Origin: Deinococcus aetherius
Lineage (GTDB): Bacteria; Deinococcota; Deinococci; Deinococcales; Deinococcaceae
Assembly: GCF_025997855.1 (NCBI RefSeq)
Contig: NZ_AP026560.1
Coordinates: 2,868,501-2,932,500 of the forward strand
DNA length: 64,000 nt
Reading direction: 5' to 3'
Part shown: positions 1 through 11,274 of the stretch, one piece after another
Layout of the letters: the number at the start of each line of letters is the position of its first letter
Numbering within the stretch: position 1 is the first letter of the stretch
The notes under the pieces: generated by a model
Told to the model about the DNA's origin: nothing
The model's input: the letters and a program-made list of their open reading frames with translations, nothing else
Database searches by the model: none
Made by a program: the position numbers and the translations under genes

Positions 1-246
1 CCGCCGGAACTCCAGCCCCAGCGTGCGGGCCAGCGCGTGCGCGAGGGTGGTCTTGCCCACCCCCGGCTGGTCCTCGATCAGGAGGTGACCGCGCGCGAGC
101 AGGCACGCCAGGGCGAGCCGGACCTGCGCGGACTTGCCCAGGATCACCCGGTCGAGTGCGTTCAGAACGGCGAGCACGGCCCCCGCGCTCCCCGGGGGGG
201 CACTCCCGGCACCCGGGACAGAGGCGGAGGTCACGGCGCGCGTCAT
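1..246 (-). CDS. MoxR-family AAA+ ATPase, N-terminal part
   Basis: This is the first 82 codons of a gene whose C-terminus lies beyond the left window edge. After a Gly/Ala/Ser-rich stretch of about 28 residues comes [20 protein letters not shown] and then a Walker A region, [18 protein letters not shown]. This is the typical MoxR order; MoxR ATPases are chaperone-like and usually work with a VWA-domain partner. The ATG start is preceded at 7 nt by TAGGTT, which fits a leaderless promoter. The partner gene, if any, is outside the window. Confidence 0.85.
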   Translation of the reverse strand, partial: MTRAVTSASVPGAGSAPPGSAGAVLAVLNALDRVILGKSAQVRLALACLLARGHLLIEDQPGVGKTTLAHALARTLGLEFRR

Positions 247-256
247 GCGCCCCAAC

Positions 257-637
257 CTAGCGGGGCGGGTCTGACAGAACTGGGACAGGGGCAGGGCGCG
301 TCCCCGACCGCCCGCGCACCGCGAGCCACGCCCCCACCCATGCGCCCGCCACGTCGAACACCCAGTCGGCGGGCCCCGCCTCGCGCCCGGGCACGAAGGC
401 CTGGTGGACCTCGTCGAGGGCCCCGAACCACGCGGCGATCACCAGGGCCAGCCCCCGCCGCCCCGTCGCCCGCCCCAGGCAAAAGCTCAGCGCCAGGTAC
501 GCCGTGAAGTGCGCCGCCCAGTCGCGCGGGTGGGGCAGGGGCGGCCCCGGGGTATCCGACTGCGAACTCAGCCACCAGATCAAACCCATGACCACCAGGG
601 CGGGCAGCCACCAGAGGGGACGCGCCCGGCCGGTCAA
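257..637 (-). CDS. VanZ-like membrane protein
   Basis: A 126-residue membrane protein. It has an N-terminal hydrophobic helix (about 9-25, [18 protein letters not shown]), a second helix ending in [11 protein letters not shown], and the VanZ hallmark [19 protein letters not shown] with conserved Asp/Glu/His and the final D(V)AGA helix. VanZ-like proteins lie in the membrane; the founding member gives low-level teicoplanin resistance, but most homologues have no known role. The TTG start overlaps the stop of the upstream epimerase gene (TTGA) and follows a GGAGGGG ribosome site, so the two genes are probably translationally coupled. Confidence 0.75.
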   Translation of the reverse strand: MTGRARPLWWLPALVVMGLIWWLSSQSDTPGPPLPHPRDWAAHFTAYLALSFCLGRATGRRGLALVIAAWFGALDEVHQAFVPGREAGPADWVFDVAGAWVGAWLAVRGRSGTRPAPVPVLSDPPR

Positions 638-1065
638 GCTCCCCTCCCGTGGGCGCCCCCGACCGGGTGCTCGACGAGTTCAATCAGGGTGCCCGCCCCC
701 CACTTCGGGTGGAGGAAGGCCACCCGCGTCCCCGCCCGGCCCGGGGTCGGCCCCTCGGAGAGGAAGCGGGCCCCCTCCGCGCGCAACCGTTCCATCTCGG
801 CCTCCAGGTCCGCGACCCGGTAGGCGGTGTGGTGGAGGCCCGGGCCGCGCCGCTCCAGGAAGGCGGCCAGCGGGCTGTCCGGGCGGGTGGGGGCCAGGAG
901 TTCGATCAGGCTCTCCCCCACCACGAAGGCGCGCACCAAAACCCCCTGGGAGGTGACCTCCTCGTCGGGGCCCTCGGGGCTCAGGCCCAGGGCGAGGTAG
1001 GGGGCGCTGCCCGAGTCCAGGTCGGGCGTGGCGACGGCGACGTGATCGAGCAGCAGGGCAGTCAT
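634..1065 (-). CDS. mce: Methylmalonyl-CoA epimerase
   Basis: A 143-residue VOC-fold protein that would interconvert (R)- and (S)-methylmalonyl-CoA, linking propionyl-CoA breakdown to the TCA cycle. Visible signatures are LDHVAVATPDLD at the N-terminus (metal His), the central GESLIELLAPTRPDSP, GPGLHHTAYRVADLEAEM (second metal His) and HPKWGAGTLIELVEH with the terminal Glu ligand. Length and motif order match the family. TACCCT lies 7 nt before the ATG, so the mRNA is probably leaderless. It overlaps the downstream VanZ-like gene. Confidence 0.85.
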   Translation of the reverse strand: MTALLLDHVAVATPDLDSGSAPYLALGLSPEGPDEEVTSQGVLVRAFVVGESLIELLAPTRPDSPLAAFLERRGPGLHHTAYRVADLEAEMERLRAEGARFLSEGPTPGRAGTRVAFLHPKWGAGTLIELVEHPVGGAHGRGA

Positions 1066-1145
1066 GCCCGGTAGGGTAGCGGGCCGGGAGGAGGGCGCAC
1101 GAGGGCCGGACCTCCCCCCCGGCGGGGGCGGGAGGGGAAGGCGGC

Positions 1146-2663
1146 TCAGCCCTCCTTCCCCTCCCGCCCCTCGCGGTCGCGCACCCGCTCGCGCTTCTGG
1201 GCGTACATCCGGGTGTCGGCGGTACGCAGGGCGGCCGTGGCGTCACGGGCGTCGCCGGGCACCGCCGCCACCCCCACCGAGGCGTCGGCGGGGTAGCCCT
1301 GGGAGCGGACCTGCCGGGCGGCCTCCTCCACGAGCGCGGCAAGCTGCTGGCGGGCCGCCGCGCCGCCCCCGGACGCCATCTGGAGCAGGGCGTACTCGTC
1401 GCCCCCCAGGCGGTAGGCGGTGACGTCGGGGGCCCGCAGGGCGAGGGCGAAGGAGCGCAGCAGGTCGTCGCCGCTCGCGTGGCCTTGAGTGTCGTTCACG
1501 CGCTTCATGCCGTCGAGGTCCACCACCGCGAGGACGTACCCCGCCCCCGCCTCCGCGTGGAGCCGGGTGGCCTCGTCGAGCGCCTCGTCGAGCGCGCGGC
1601 GGTTCCCCAGCCCGGTCAGGGCGTCGGTGAGGGCCGCGCGTTCGAGTTCGCGGACGTGTTCGGCGCGCTCCAGGGCCACGCCCACGCTGCGCGCCGCCGC
1701 CTCCAGCAACCCGCGCTCGCCTGGGCTCCACCCCGCCGGTTCACCCAGGCGGGCGAGCGCGAGCACGTAGGGGTTCCCGTCCGGGCCGTCACGCAGATGC
1801 AGCCACGCCGCGCTGCGCAGGCCCGCCGCGAACAGGTGCGGAAGGGTGGTCGGTGGCGCGGTGCAGTCGTCCACGAAGACGTGTTCGTGGCGCAGGGTCG
1901 CCGCCCACAGGGCCGTGCCCTCCAGCGGCACGGCCCCGCGCATCACCGCCCGGTAGGCCGCGCCGCGCCCCTCCGCGTGGTCGCGCAGCACCTCGGGGCC
2001 CCCCGGCGTGAGGCGCAGCAGGCCCGACCAGTCGAGCCGCATCCGCGCGTGCAGGAGAGCCAGGGCGCGCCCCGCCGTCTCCTCGGGGCCCTGGGGCTCG
2101 TGCATGAGTTCGGCGAGGTCGCGCAGGGTGCGGGCATGGTCTCGGGCGCGGGTCAGTTCCCGGGCCGTGAGCCGCAGGTCGAGTTCGTCCATCACTAGCC
2201 CGGCGAGCGTGACCAGAACGCCCCGCTCGCGCTCCCCCAGCGCACGCACCCGGGTGTCGAACACGCACAGGGTCCCGATGGGCTGCCCCCCGGCGGTGAC
2301 GAGCGGGGCGCCCGCGTACATCCGCACCCCGACCGCCGACCCCGGCCCGACCTCCGGGTGGTGCGAAAAGCGCGGGTCGGCCCCCAGGTCCTCGATGACG
2401 ACCGGCCCCTGCCGGAGGACCGTCAGGGAGCAGGGCACCTCGTCCCGGGGGGAAACCAGCCCGGCGAGGTCGGCCCCGTGGCTCGCCACCGTGAACTGCC
2501 AGTCCTCGCCCAGGAAATTCAGGGCGGCATAGGGCACGTCGAGCACCTGCGCGGCCAGTGCCGTGATCCGGTCGAAGGCCTCCCCGGGCAGCCGGTCGAG
2601 GCCGAGGTACTCGTGCAGGGCGGCGAGTCGCTCGGATTCGGAGGGCGGGGAGGACGTGGACAC
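1146..2663 (-). CDS. GAF-domain diguanylate cyclase
   Basis: A 505-residue soluble signalling protein. An N-terminal GAF domain (about 20-165, with the CVFDTR end typical of GAF sensors) is followed by a second, more divergent GAF-like segment (about 180-325) and a C-terminal GGDEF domain (about 340-490). The signature reads GGDEY at 420-424, with LTDALTGLGNRRALDEAL before it, so cyclic-di-GMP synthesis from two GTP is likely. An RxxD at 410-413 sits one residue further away than a canonical inhibitory site. The GTG start follows TAGGGT by 6 nt (leaderless). The signal sensed is unknown. Confidence 0.85.
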   Translation of the reverse strand: MSTSSPPSESERLAALHEYLGLDRLPGEAFDRITALAAQVLDVPYAALNFLGEDWQFTVASHGADLAGLVSPRDEVPCSLTVLRQGPVVIEDLGADPRFSHHPEVGPGSAVGVRMYAGAPLVTAGGQPIGTLCVFDTRVRALGERERGVLVTLAGLVMDELDLRLTARELTRARDHARTLRDLAELMHEPQGPEETAGRALALLHARMRLDWSGLLRLTPGGPEVLRDHAEGRGAAYRAVMRGAVPLEGTALWAATLRHEHVFVDDCTAPPTTLPHLFAAGLRSAAWLHLRDGPDGNPYVLALARLGEPAGWSPGERGLLEAAARSVGVALERAEHVRELERAALTDALTGLGNRRALDEALDEATRLHAEAGAGYVLAVVDLDGMKRVNDTQGHASGDDLLRSFALALRAPDVTAYRLGGDEYALLQMASGGGAAARQQLAALVEEAARQVRSQGYPADASVGVAAVPGDARDATAALRTADTRMYAQKRERVRDREGREGKEG

Positions 2664-2754
2664 GGGGCCACCCTAGCGGCCCGGCCCTGACGGGCACGTG
2701 ACAGAACCCCGGCTCTCCCTTCAGACTCCGGCGGGGCCGCGTACAATCGGGGCC

Positions 2755-3348
2755 GTGACCTTGCTCGCCGTCCTCGCCCTGGCCCTCTCGTACCTGCTCG
2801 GCTCGGTTCCCGCCGCCGCGTGGGTCGCCCGGGCGCGCGGGGTGGACATCCGCCGGGTCGGCAGCGGCAACAGCGGTGCGACCAACGTGCTGCGCGCCCT
2901 GGGCCCCGGCCCGGCGCTGCTCGTCGCCGTCTTCGACATCCTCAAGGGTGCCCTCGCCGTGGGGCTGGGGGGCGCACTCGGCCTGGGGCCCTTCCCGGCC
3001 ACCCTCTGTGGGGTCGCCGCCGTCCTCGGGCACAACTTCAGCCCCTTCCTGGGCTGGCGGGGCGGCAAGGGAGTCGCCACCAGCTTTGGCGTGATCGCCG
3101 CCGCCGCCCCGGTGGTAGGGCTCGTCGTCCTCGTCATCAGCCTCGCCACCGTATTCCTGACCCGCTTCGTCTCCGCCGGAAGCATCCTCGGGGCCGTCAC
3201 CGCCGTCCTGCTCGCCCTGGTCACCGCCCAGCCCGCGTGGCTCAGCGGGGTTGTCGCCGCGCTCGCCGCCCTGATCATCTGGCAGCACCGCGACAACATC
3301 CGCCGCCTCCAGGCAGGCAACGAGCGCCGCCTGGGCGAGCCGAAGTAG
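2755..3348 (+). CDS. plsY: Glycerol-3-phosphate acyltransferase PlsY
   Basis: A 197-residue multi-spanning inner-membrane enzyme that transfers an acyl group from acyl-phosphate to glycerol-3-phosphate, the first step of phospholipid synthesis. Conserved PlsY loops are clear: [29 protein letters not shown] and [19 protein letters not shown]. The reading frame is open further upstream, but the GTG at 2755 is preferred because TACAAT ends 7 nt before it and the protein then begins directly with the first membrane helix, as in other family members. No acyl-phosphate synthase (plsX) is nearby. Confidence 0.93.
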   Translation: MTLLAVLALALSYLLGSVPAAAWVARARGVDIRRVGSGNSGATNVLRALGPGPALLVAVFDILKGALAVGLGGALGLGPFPATLCGVAAVLGHNFSPFLGWRGGKGVATSFGVIAAAAPVVGLVVLVISLATVFLTRFVSAGSILGAVTAVLLALVTAQPAWLSGVVAALAALIIWQHRDNIRRLQAGNERRLGEPK

Positions 3349-3472
3349 CCGTGTCGGGACAAAAGTGTCCTTTCGGGAAGGTTCCCCGGGAGCCCACGCG
3401 CTATCCTGGGAGGGTCAACCCAACCCACAAGCCCGGACGGAGAGTCAGCCCGTTCGGCCCGGAGAGCCAGTC

Positions 3473-3775
3473 ATGCCCGTCAGGATTCGGATTTACGGCA
3501 AGGAGGCCACCTTCTCCAGGGGCTGCTGGACCTGCGAGGATGACAGCCTCCAGGCCATGCTCGAAGCCCTCGCCGACCCCCGCGCGCTCACCCAGGAGCA
3601 GGAGCACGCCCACGCCCTCTACGCCGCCGGGAGGTTCGGCGGCCTGATCGCCAGCGAGGGCGGAGAGTGGAGCCCCGCCCCCCACCCCGAGGCCGAGATC
3701 AAGATCACCGACTTCGCCCCCGCGCAGAGGCCCGAGCGGGCCGGGTGGTTGTCGTTCCTGAGGAAGAAGAGGTAA
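3473..3775 (+). CDS. Small hypothetical protein
   Basis: A 100-residue soluble protein, not recognised. It starts MPVRIRIYGKEATFSRGCWTCEDDSLQAMLEAL, has a CWTC pair at about residues 18-21, and ends in a basic tail FLRKKR. The ATG at 3473 has a GGAGAG ribosome site 6 nt upstream, and a possible -10 box TATCCT lies at 3402-3407, giving a leader of roughly 60 nt. Codon use matches the GC-rich surroundings. The CxxC could bind metal or act in thiol chemistry, but nothing else supports a function. Confidence 0.6.
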   Translation: MPVRIRIYGKEATFSRGCWTCEDDSLQAMLEALADPRALTQEQEHAHALYAAGRFGGLIASEGGEWSPAPHPEAEIKITDFAPAQRPERAGWLSFLRKKR

Positions 3776-3799
3776 GGGCAACCCCCGTCAGAGCGCCTC

Positions 3800-4420
3800 G
3801 TGTCCCTAAATCTATTCGCCCATCATCATTTTATGCTTGACGAGAAGACCAAGGCTAGAATTGTCCATTACCTGAGCTTCGAGCCCCAGATAGGGCCAGA
3901 CTTGGAGCCGTGGCAGAATGAAATAGACGAAGACATCGAGCAAGCAGCTTTCGATTTCGTCAATACGTTTGATGACATTGACGTTTATCTGTTTCTTTGG
4001 GACATCACCTTTAATGATACAAAAGACGAGAGCACTTACCAACACTCACCCAACAATGGGCGAGCTTTCCGTGCTATCTTAAATCTCAAGAGCCGTGACC
4101 CAATTGCTTTTCTGGAAGAGGTGCTTTCGCTCGACGATAGCGGCTGGCGGTGGGTGGCGGTGAAGGAGTTGTCAGAACGTCCAGGCGTCCGCGCCACCCA
4201 GCTTCTCATCCGTGTTCTCATTCATGACCAGGACTCCGACGTGCGGTTCACCGCTGCCGAGTCCCTGAAGCTCATTGGAGATGAAAGCGCGCTCCCTGCT
4301 CTGCGACACGCGGAGCAACATGACTCCGGCTGTGACTACGAGGGGTTCTCTGTCGCTTGGGCGGCACAAGAGGCGATTCAGGCCATTGAGGCGCGGTCAG
4401 CGGTGCCCGACCCTGAATAG
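3800..4420 (+). CDS. HEAT-like repeat protein, atypical base composition
   Basis: About 206 residues. The N-terminal half is rich in Asp, Phe and Ile ([28 protein letters not shown]). The C-terminal half has HEAT/PBS-lyase-like helical repeats: [21 protein letters not shown] and then [20 protein letters not shown]. The 5' two-thirds is far poorer in GC than its neighbours and uses codons such as ATA, AAA and TTT that are rare here, which suggests recent transfer. The start is uncertain: GTG at 3800 or ATG at 3833, in the same frame. Proteins of this kind often act as scaffolds or immunity proteins, but no partner is visible. Confidence 0.7.
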   Translation: MSLNLFAHHHFMLDEKTKARIVHYLSFEPQIGPDLEPWQNEIDEDIEQAAFDFVNTFDDIDVYLFLWDITFNDTKDESTYQHSPNNGRAFRAILNLKSRDPIAFLEEVLSLDDSGWRWVAVKELSERPGVRATQLLIRVLIHDQDSDVRFTAAESLKLIGDESALPALRHAEQHDSGCDYEGFSVAWAAQEAIQAIEARSAVPDPE

Positions 4421-4428
4421 TTCACCTC

Positions 4429-4457
4429 TTGACCCCCCGCCCCGCGCCCGTTACCTT
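4429..4457 (+). promoter_or_regulatory. Promoter of the asd attenuator operon
   Basis: TTGACC at 4429-4434 and TACCTT at 4452-4457 are separated by exactly 17 bp. The predicted start of transcription falls at about 4463-4465, on the ATG of the leader peptide at 4464, so the leader peptide itself would be translated from a leaderless mRNA. Confidence 0.7.
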
Positions 4458-4463
4458 GCCCCC

Positions 4464-4493
4464 ATGCGCCGCCACACGACCACCATTCCGTGA
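4464..4493 (+). CDS. Threonine-rich leader peptide of the asd attenuator
   Basis: A nine-codon ORF encoding MRRHTTTIP: three consecutive threonine codons and one isoleucine codon, then TGA. Both amino acids are end products of the pathway in which the downstream gene (asd) acts. The ATG sits at the predicted transcription start. The stop codon lies one base before the 5' strand of the antiterminator hairpin, so a ribosome reaching the stop would mask that strand, while a ribosome stalled at the Thr codons would not. The CGC CGC CAC codons also supply a CCGCC segment (4469-4473) that can pair with GGCGG at 4495-4499. The role is inferred from geometry and composition. Confidence 0.7.
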   Translation: MRRHTTTIP

Positions 4494-4540
4494 GGGCGGA
4501 CTGCTTGAACAGCCGCCCGCGAACTGCGTGGCGGTTTTTT
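4494..4540 (+). terminator. Attenuator: alternative antiterminator and terminator hairpins before asd
   Basis: Two mutually exclusive structures are visible. The antiterminator pairs GGGCGG plus CTG (4494-4499, 4501-4503) with CAG plus CCGCCC (4510-4518): nine pairs with one bulged A. The terminator pairs CCGCC plus CGC (4513-4520) with GCG plus GGCGG (4526-4534), with one bulged T, a GAACT loop and a run of six T at 4535-4540. They share 4513-4518, so only one can form. With the leader peptide this gives the full 1:2, 2:3, 3:4 arrangement of a classical amino-acid attenuator. Confidence 0.75.
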
Positions 4541-4557
4541 CTTACAGGAGGCGTGAG

Positions 4558-5577
<1,020 letters not shown>

Positions 5578-5595
5578 GGGAGTGAGGACCGGGGG

Positions 5596-5631
5596 CCACT
5601 GGGGGAACGCTCCCGGTGGTCCTTCTCTTTT
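5596..5631 (+). terminator. Probable intrinsic terminator after asd
   Basis: CCACTGGGGG (5596-5605) can pair with TCCCGGTGG (5611-5619), with a T·G pair, followed by the T-rich TCCTTCTCTTTT. It lies 18 nt after the asd stop codon and before the rhomboid gene. Confidence 0.55.
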
Positions 5632-5648
5632 GGGGGCAGACTGGAGGG

Positions 5649-6296
5649 GTGCGCGCTCCCTCCTCTCCTCGCCCGGGACCTGACCGCCCACGCCGAGGGT
5701 CCCAGCCCATCCTCGCGGCCCTGCTCACCCTCCTGCTTGTCGGCGGGGTGTGGGCGCAGGAGATCGTGGACCAGTTCGCGTTCGGCGGGGCACTCGATCA
5801 ATACGGGATCGTGCCGCGCGACCCGGGGAGCCTGTCCCACGTCCTGACCGCGCCCTTCCTGCACGGCGGCTTCGGGCACCTCCTCGCCAACACCGTGCCG
5901 CTGGCCGTGCTCGCCTTCATGAGCGCGCTGCGGAGCGCGTGGCGCTTCCTGGTGGCGACGCTGGTGATCGTGGTCGTCGGGGGCGGGCTGGTGTGGCTCC
6001 TGGGACGCGGGGGCAGCCTGCACCTGGGCGCCTCGGAACTCGTCTTCGGCTACCTCGCCTACCTGATCGGGGTGGGGTGGTGGGAAAGAACGCCCGGTGC
6101 CGTCGTGGTCGCGCTCGTCGCGGTGTTCCTGTACGGCGGGGCGATCTGGGGAGTGCTGCCGTCGAACCCGCTGATCTCGTGGGAGGCGCACCTCTTCGGC
6201 TTCGTGGCGGGGCTCCTCGCGGCGGCGCTGCTGCACCGGAAGCGACCGGCCAGGATCGCTCGGGTGAACCCGTATTCCTCCCGCTCCCGGTGGTGA
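5649..6296 (+). CDS. Rhomboid-family intramembrane serine protease
   Basis: About 215 residues with six predicted membrane segments. Rhomboid features are [14 protein letters not shown] (about 72-85, the conserved His and Asn of helix 2), [15 protein letters not shown] with the nucleophile Ser129 in a GxSx motif, and [12 protein letters not shown] with the catalytic His181. The family cleaves membrane proteins within or near the bilayer; substrates are unknown here. The GTG at 5649 is chosen because upstream codons overlap the terminator of asd. The GASE motif deviates from the usual GxSG, so activity should not be taken for granted. Confidence 0.8.
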   Translation: MRAPSSPRPGPDRPRRGSQPILAALLTLLLVGGVWAQEIVDQFAFGGALDQYGIVPRDPGSLSHVLTAPFLHGGFGHLLANTVPLAVLAFMSALRSAWRFLVATLVIVVVGGGLVWLLGRGGSLHLGASELVFGYLAYLIGVGWWERTPGAVVVALVAVFLYGGAIWGVLPSNPLISWEAHLFGFVAGLLAAALLHRKRPARIARVNPYSSRSRW

Positions 6297-6299
6297 CCC

Positions 6300-6923
6300 C
6301 TACAGCGTGACCGGCCCCTCCGGCGTCTCCAGCATCGCCGTCAACTCGGGTTGAGGAGCCTCGTAGACCTCGACCTCGCCCACGAAATTCAGGGCGTTCA
6401 GCACGTTGCGCAGGCCGTCCGGGTCGGGCGTGCCCAGGCGCAGGGTCAGGAGGCTCACGCCCGCGTCGGGCAGGCGGGTGGGCGGAGGCGGCGTGTGCCA
6501 GCGGATCAGGCTGGGCCGCACCCCACCGCCGGGAAGCGAGCCTTCTGGCGGCACCGTGAGCGTCCAGCGGTTCTCGCCACGCGCGAGGTCGAGGGGCTCC
6601 CCGAACGGCCCGAGGTCGAGACCGCCCAGGTCGGGGACCCGCGCGACCCAGTGGATGAGGAGGGGGCCGTCCTCCAGCCGTTCGCGCAGCTCCGGGGTGT
6701 CCAGGCCGAACCAGCGCGGGCGGGCCGGGGTGGGAGCCTGCGGATTGACGGCGAGAACCTCCAGGTAGGCGGCTCCGCCGAGGGAGAGCAGGACGTTGTG
6801 GGTGCCGAACTGTCCGTGCTCGCCGCCCGGCTGGGTGGGCACGTTCAGGCGCCCCTCCAGCCACGCGCGGCCTTCTTTGAGCGTGCGGGCGGCGACGACG
6901 AGGTGGTCGAGGTGGGCGGTCAT
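6300..6923 (-). CDS. VOC/glyoxalase-like domain protein
   Basis: A 207-residue protein. It begins [24 protein letters not shown], a start typical of the glyoxalase-like domain, followed by [29 protein letters not shown]. The second half, [18 protein letters not shown], looks like a degenerate repeat of the same fold. Family members bind a metal and small organic substrates, but specificity cannot be read from sequence. TATCCT lies 7 nt before the ATG (leaderless). It converges with the rhomboid gene, only 3 nt apart. Confidence 0.75.
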   Translation of the reverse strand: MTAHLDHLVVAARTLKEGRAWLEGRLNVPTQPGGEHGQFGTHNVLLSLGGAAYLEVLAVNPQAPTPARPRWFGLDTPELRERLEDGPLLIHWVARVPDLGGLDLGPFGEPLDLARGENRWTLTVPPEGSLPGGGVRPSLIRWHTPPPPTRLPDAGVSLLTLRLGTPDPDGLRNVLNALNFVGEVEVYEAPQPELTAMLETPEGPVTL

Positions 6924-6948
6924 GGAAGGCAGGATAGGCGCCTCACCA

Positions 6949-8214
<1,266 letters not shown>

Positions 8215-8245
8215 GTCAGGAGCCTAGCAGGGTCGCCCACTCCGA

Positions 8246-8635
8246 TCAGGGCGAGCGCCCGCTGGCGAGGGTCTGCCCCGCCCGGTCGGCCACGTCGAAG
8301 GCGTAGACCTGCGGGGACAGGGTGCGCCAGTTCACCCGCAGATCGACGCACGAGTCGGGCAGGGTGACGAGCCGGGCGGGGGGGTAGGCGCCCGCGTCCT
8401 GCCGCGTCGTCTCCAGGAAGCGGGCGAGGGCGTTCGCGCAGTTCTGGGCGGCGGCGCGCAGGACGACCTGACCGGCCTGGGCGGGGTCCTCGGCCCGCGT
8501 CTCCTGCCGCAGCGCCCGCACCTCGGCCTCCAGCCGGGCCACCCTTGCCTGGAGCCGGGCGTTCTCGGCGCGGGCCTCGCGGTCCTGGCAGCCGCACAGC
8601 AGCGCGGCGAGAAGGAGGGGGGCGGCACACTTCAC
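8246..8635 (-). CDS. Small coiled-coil lipoprotein
   Basis: A 129-residue secreted protein, not otherwise recognised. A signal peptide (MKCAAPLLLAALLCGC) ends in a plausible lipobox with Cys16. A short coiled coil follows (NARLQARVARLEAEVRALRQE, heptad leucines and valines), then a globular part with two Cys residues (QNCANALARF and DSCVDLRVNW) that could form a disulfide. The GTG start follows TAGCCT by 6 nt. It is probably anchored in the cell envelope. It is followed by the FAD oxidoreductase gene on the same strand. Confidence 0.65.
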   Translation of the reverse strand: MKCAAPLLLAALLCGCQDREARAENARLQARVARLEAEVRALRQETRAEDPAQAGQVVLRAAAQNCANALARFLETTRQDAGAYPPARLVTLPDSCVDLRVNWRTLSPQVYAFDVADRAGQTLASGRSP

Positions 8636-8676
8636 GGGGGAAGGCTAACGCGCCGTTTCCCCCGGTATATGAACGC

Positions 8677-9909
8677 TCAGCGTTCGAGCACGCTCACGAC
8701 CTCCACGTGGCTCGTCTGCGGGTAGAAGTCGTGCGGGGTGACGGGGCCGAGCTTCCACCCCCGCCGGGTGAGGTCGCCCACGTCGCGCGCCCACGTTGCG
8801 GGGTCGCAGCTCACGTACACCAGGCGGTCGGCGGTGCTCGCGTGGATGTGCCCGCGCGCCCCCTCGTCCAGCCCGGCGCGCGGCGGGTCCACCACGATGA
8901 CGTCCGTCCCGAGGTCGGAAAGCCGCGCCGCGTCCCCCGCCCGGAAGGTCACGTTGCGCTCCCCGCTCACCGCCACGTCCTGCCGCCCGCGCGACAGGGC
9001 CTCGGGGGCGGTGTCGAGCACCGTCACCCGGTCGAAGCCCGGCGCGAGGTGCCGCCCGATGGCCCCGGCCCCGCCGTAGAGGTCCACCGCGTGCGTGCCC
9101 TTCCCGGCCAGTTCCGCCGCGCGGACGTACGCCAGCCCCGCCGCCTCCGGGTTCACCTGCGCGAAGCCCGTCGCCGAGACGCTGACCTGCACCCGCCCGA
9201 ACTGCTCCCGGATCTCGCCCTCACCCGCGATCAGCCGCACCCCCGCCCCGAAGCGCCGCTCCGACGGCTGGGCGAGGCTGACCCCCACCACCCCGGCGTC
9301 GAGGAGGTGATCCGAAGCGCGCAGATAGGCCCTCGGCTCCCCCGGCCCGATCAATGCGGCGACGACCTCGCCCGTCAGGCGGCTCGCGCGAAAGGCCACC
9401 TCGGTCGCCGGGTCGAGGCGCCCCGGGTCGAGGCGGTCCATGACGGCCTGGATCGCCTCCATCACCAGGGGGTCTTGCCCGACGACCTGGGGCTCTTTGC
9501 CCCTCCGCTCCCGGTAGGCGAGGCCCTGCGGGGTGACGAGGTACTGGGCGGTGTTGCGATACGCCCACTTGCGGGGACTGGGCACCGTCTCCCCCACGGA
9601 CGCCCGCAGCTTGGCGATGCGGCTCAGGGCCTCCTCCACGAAGCCGCGCTTGAAGCGTAGTTGGGCGGGGTAGGAGGCGTGGGCGAGGTCCACGGTGGGG
9701 AGGGCGGGGGCCTGGACCCGGTCGGGGCTGGGGGTCAAGACCTCGCGGGTGACGCCCTGGCGCACACCCCGGCCCGCGCGGACGGCGGCGCTCACCCGCT
9801 CGCCCGGCAGCGCCCCACGCACGAGGACCACACCGGACTCGTCCCGGGAGAGGCCCAGCCCACCGGCGACGAGTTTCTCGATGTCCAGCGTGATCAGGGG
9901 GTCAGGCAT
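8677..9909 (-). CDS. TrmA/RlmD-family RNA 5-methyluridine methyltransferase
   Basis: A 410-residue SAM-dependent enzyme that methylates C5 of a uridine in tRNA or rRNA. An N-terminal TRAM domain (about 4-60, [20 protein letters not shown]) is followed by the central domain and a Rossmann methyltransferase domain with [14 protein letters not shown] (SAM loop). [12 protein letters not shown] and [13 protein letters not shown] carry the catalytic Cys368. No CxxxxxCxxC iron-sulfur motif of the RlmD type is seen in the N-terminal half, so the target is open. The ATG at 9909 is preferred over an upstream start because TACCCT lies just before it. Confidence 0.87.
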   Translation of the reverse strand: MPDPLITLDIEKLVAGGLGLSRDESGVVLVRGALPGERVSAAVRAGRGVRQGVTREVLTPSPDRVQAPALPTVDLAHASYPAQLRFKRGFVEEALSRIAKLRASVGETVPSPRKWAYRNTAQYLVTPQGLAYRERRGKEPQVVGQDPLVMEAIQAVMDRLDPGRLDPATEVAFRASRLTGEVVAALIGPGEPRAYLRASDHLLDAGVVGVSLAQPSERRFGAGVRLIAGEGEIREQFGRVQVSVSATGFAQVNPEAAGLAYVRAAELAGKGTHAVDLYGGAGAIGRHLAPGFDRVTVLDTAPEALSRGRQDVAVSGERNVTFRAGDAARLSDLGTDVIVVDPPRAGLDEGARGHIHASTADRLVYVSCDPATWARDVGDLTRRGWKLGPVTPHDFYPQTSHVEVVSVLER

Positions 9910-10062
9910 ACGGGGGACAGGGTAGCGCGGCGGGGGGCCGGGGAAGGGTCGCCGGTCGCCAGCCTCCCGTCGCCAGGAATGACCCCGGAAAGCTCGTCTT
10001 TGTCCTGGCAATTGTTCTAGTGTCTGGGGAGACGCCCCCCCACCCCACCCCGAGGAGAAGCC

Positions 10063-11223
10063 TTGAACCCGAACCGAACCGTGCCGCAGCTTCTGGCGGA
10101 CCTGTGGACGAGGCCGCTGGCGCGGCTGCTCTGCTACCTGGGACTCCTCGTGCTGGCGTTTCTGCTGGTCGGGCGGCTCTCGGGCGTCCTCGTCACGGTT
10201 GCCGTCGCCTACGGGCTGGCCTACCTCGTCAACCCCGCGCTGGTGTGGTTAGAAAAACGTGGGCTGGCCCGGGGCTGGGGCGTCTTGCTGCTCACCCTGG
10301 TCCTGTTCGCCGTCGTGACCCTGCTCTTCTGGCGCCTGGCCGCCCAGATGACGAGCTTCATCTTCAGCCTGCCCGCCCTCGCCGACCGGGTGACCGCACT
10401 CCTGGAACGTGCGCTGGAAAAACCCAACCCCGATCCCGGCATCGACCTGCTTCAATACCAGCTCGCCCAGTACGTCCAGTCCCGCGCCCAGGAACTCGCC
10501 CGCGACGTGGGTCCCCTCTTCGACCGCCTGCTCTCCTCCAGTCCCTCGGTCCTGGCGGGTTGGTTGAACTGGCTGGGGCGGGCCGGACTGCTCCTCACGC
10601 TGACCCTGTACTTCGCCCTGGACTACCGCCGGGTCAGCCGGGGGCTGCTCTCGGTCTTTCCGCGCGACTGGCAGCCCGCCGTGGGGCGGCTTTCCGAGGA
10701 CGTGAGCGAGTCGTTCGGCCGGGCCATCCGGGGCAACCTCCTCGTGGGCCTGAGTGTCGGGGCGCTGGCCGGGCTGGGCCTGCTGCTGCTGAACGTACCC
10801 ACCCCGCTGGTGCTGGGCGTCTTTACCGCAGCGATGTGGCTGGTGCCCTACGTGGGCATCCTGATCGCGGTGGTCCCCGCGCTGCTCCAGGCGATCCCGC
10901 TGGGCACGACGGCGGTGGTGCTGGTGGTGGTGCTGTACTTTGTCCTCAACCAGGTGGGCGGCAACCTGCTGAGCCCGCTGATCATGGGCCGGACCATCCA
11001 GATTCCCCCCTCGGCCCTGATGGTCGCCGTGCTGATCGGCCTGGCCGTCGGCGGGGCGCTGGGCGCATTCCTCGCCAGTCCCGTCGCCCTGCTCGTCTAC
11101 CGCTGGGGCACGCGCTACTGGTTACACAGCCGCGCGTATCAGGGGGGGAAGGGGCGGGGGGAGCTGGGGAAGGAGGAAGGGGTGGGCCAGGTTGACGAGA
11201 GGGTGCAAGACCCAGTTCGTTAG
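10063..11223 (+). CDS. AI-2E family transporter (PerM-like permease)
   Basis: A 386-residue inner-membrane protein with about seven to eight hydrophobic segments. It has the typical N-terminal pair of helices, a long hydrophilic loop (about 105-170), [18 protein letters not shown], and the conserved C-terminal block [19 protein letters not shown] followed by [18 protein letters not shown]. The family was named for AI-2 export but most members have other or unknown substrates. Translation starts at TTG with AGGAG 5 nt upstream (10053-10057). The polar C-terminal tail of about 30 residues is unusual and low in complexity. Confidence 0.88.
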   Translation: MNPNRTVPQLLADLWTRPLARLLCYLGLLVLAFLLVGRLSGVLVTVAVAYGLAYLVNPALVWLEKRGLARGWGVLLLTLVLFAVVTLLFWRLAAQMTSFIFSLPALADRVTALLERALEKPNPDPGIDLLQYQLAQYVQSRAQELARDVGPLFDRLLSSSPSVLAGWLNWLGRAGLLLTLTLYFALDYRRVSRGLLSVFPRDWQPAVGRLSEDVSESFGRAIRGNLLVGLSVGALAGLGLLLLNVPTPLVLGVFTAAMWLVPYVGILIAVVPALLQAIPLGTTAVVLVVVLYFVLNQVGGNLLSPLIMGRTIQIPPSALMVAVLIGLAVGGALGAFLASPVALLVYRWGTRYWLHSRAYQGGKGRGELGKEEGVGQVDERVQDPVR

Positions 11224-11274
11224 AAGGGAGCAGGAGCGGCTCGCTGCCCAGGCGGGGCGGGATACCTTGTGGGC

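Noticed and set aside
410..2663. Canonical c-di-GMP inhibitory site in the GGDEF protein
   Set aside because: RAPD is six rather than five residues before GGDEY, so product inhibition should not be assumed.
4429..4557. A lysine or SAM riboswitch upstream of asd
   Set aside because: The leader is only about 95 nt, too short for a lysine riboswitch, and it lacks the conserved cores of either class; the leader peptide and alternative hairpins explain it better.
10000..10026. Promoter for the AI-2E permease from TTGTCC to TGTCTG
   Set aside because: The spacing is 15 bp and the -10 is poor; the real promoter could not be fixed.
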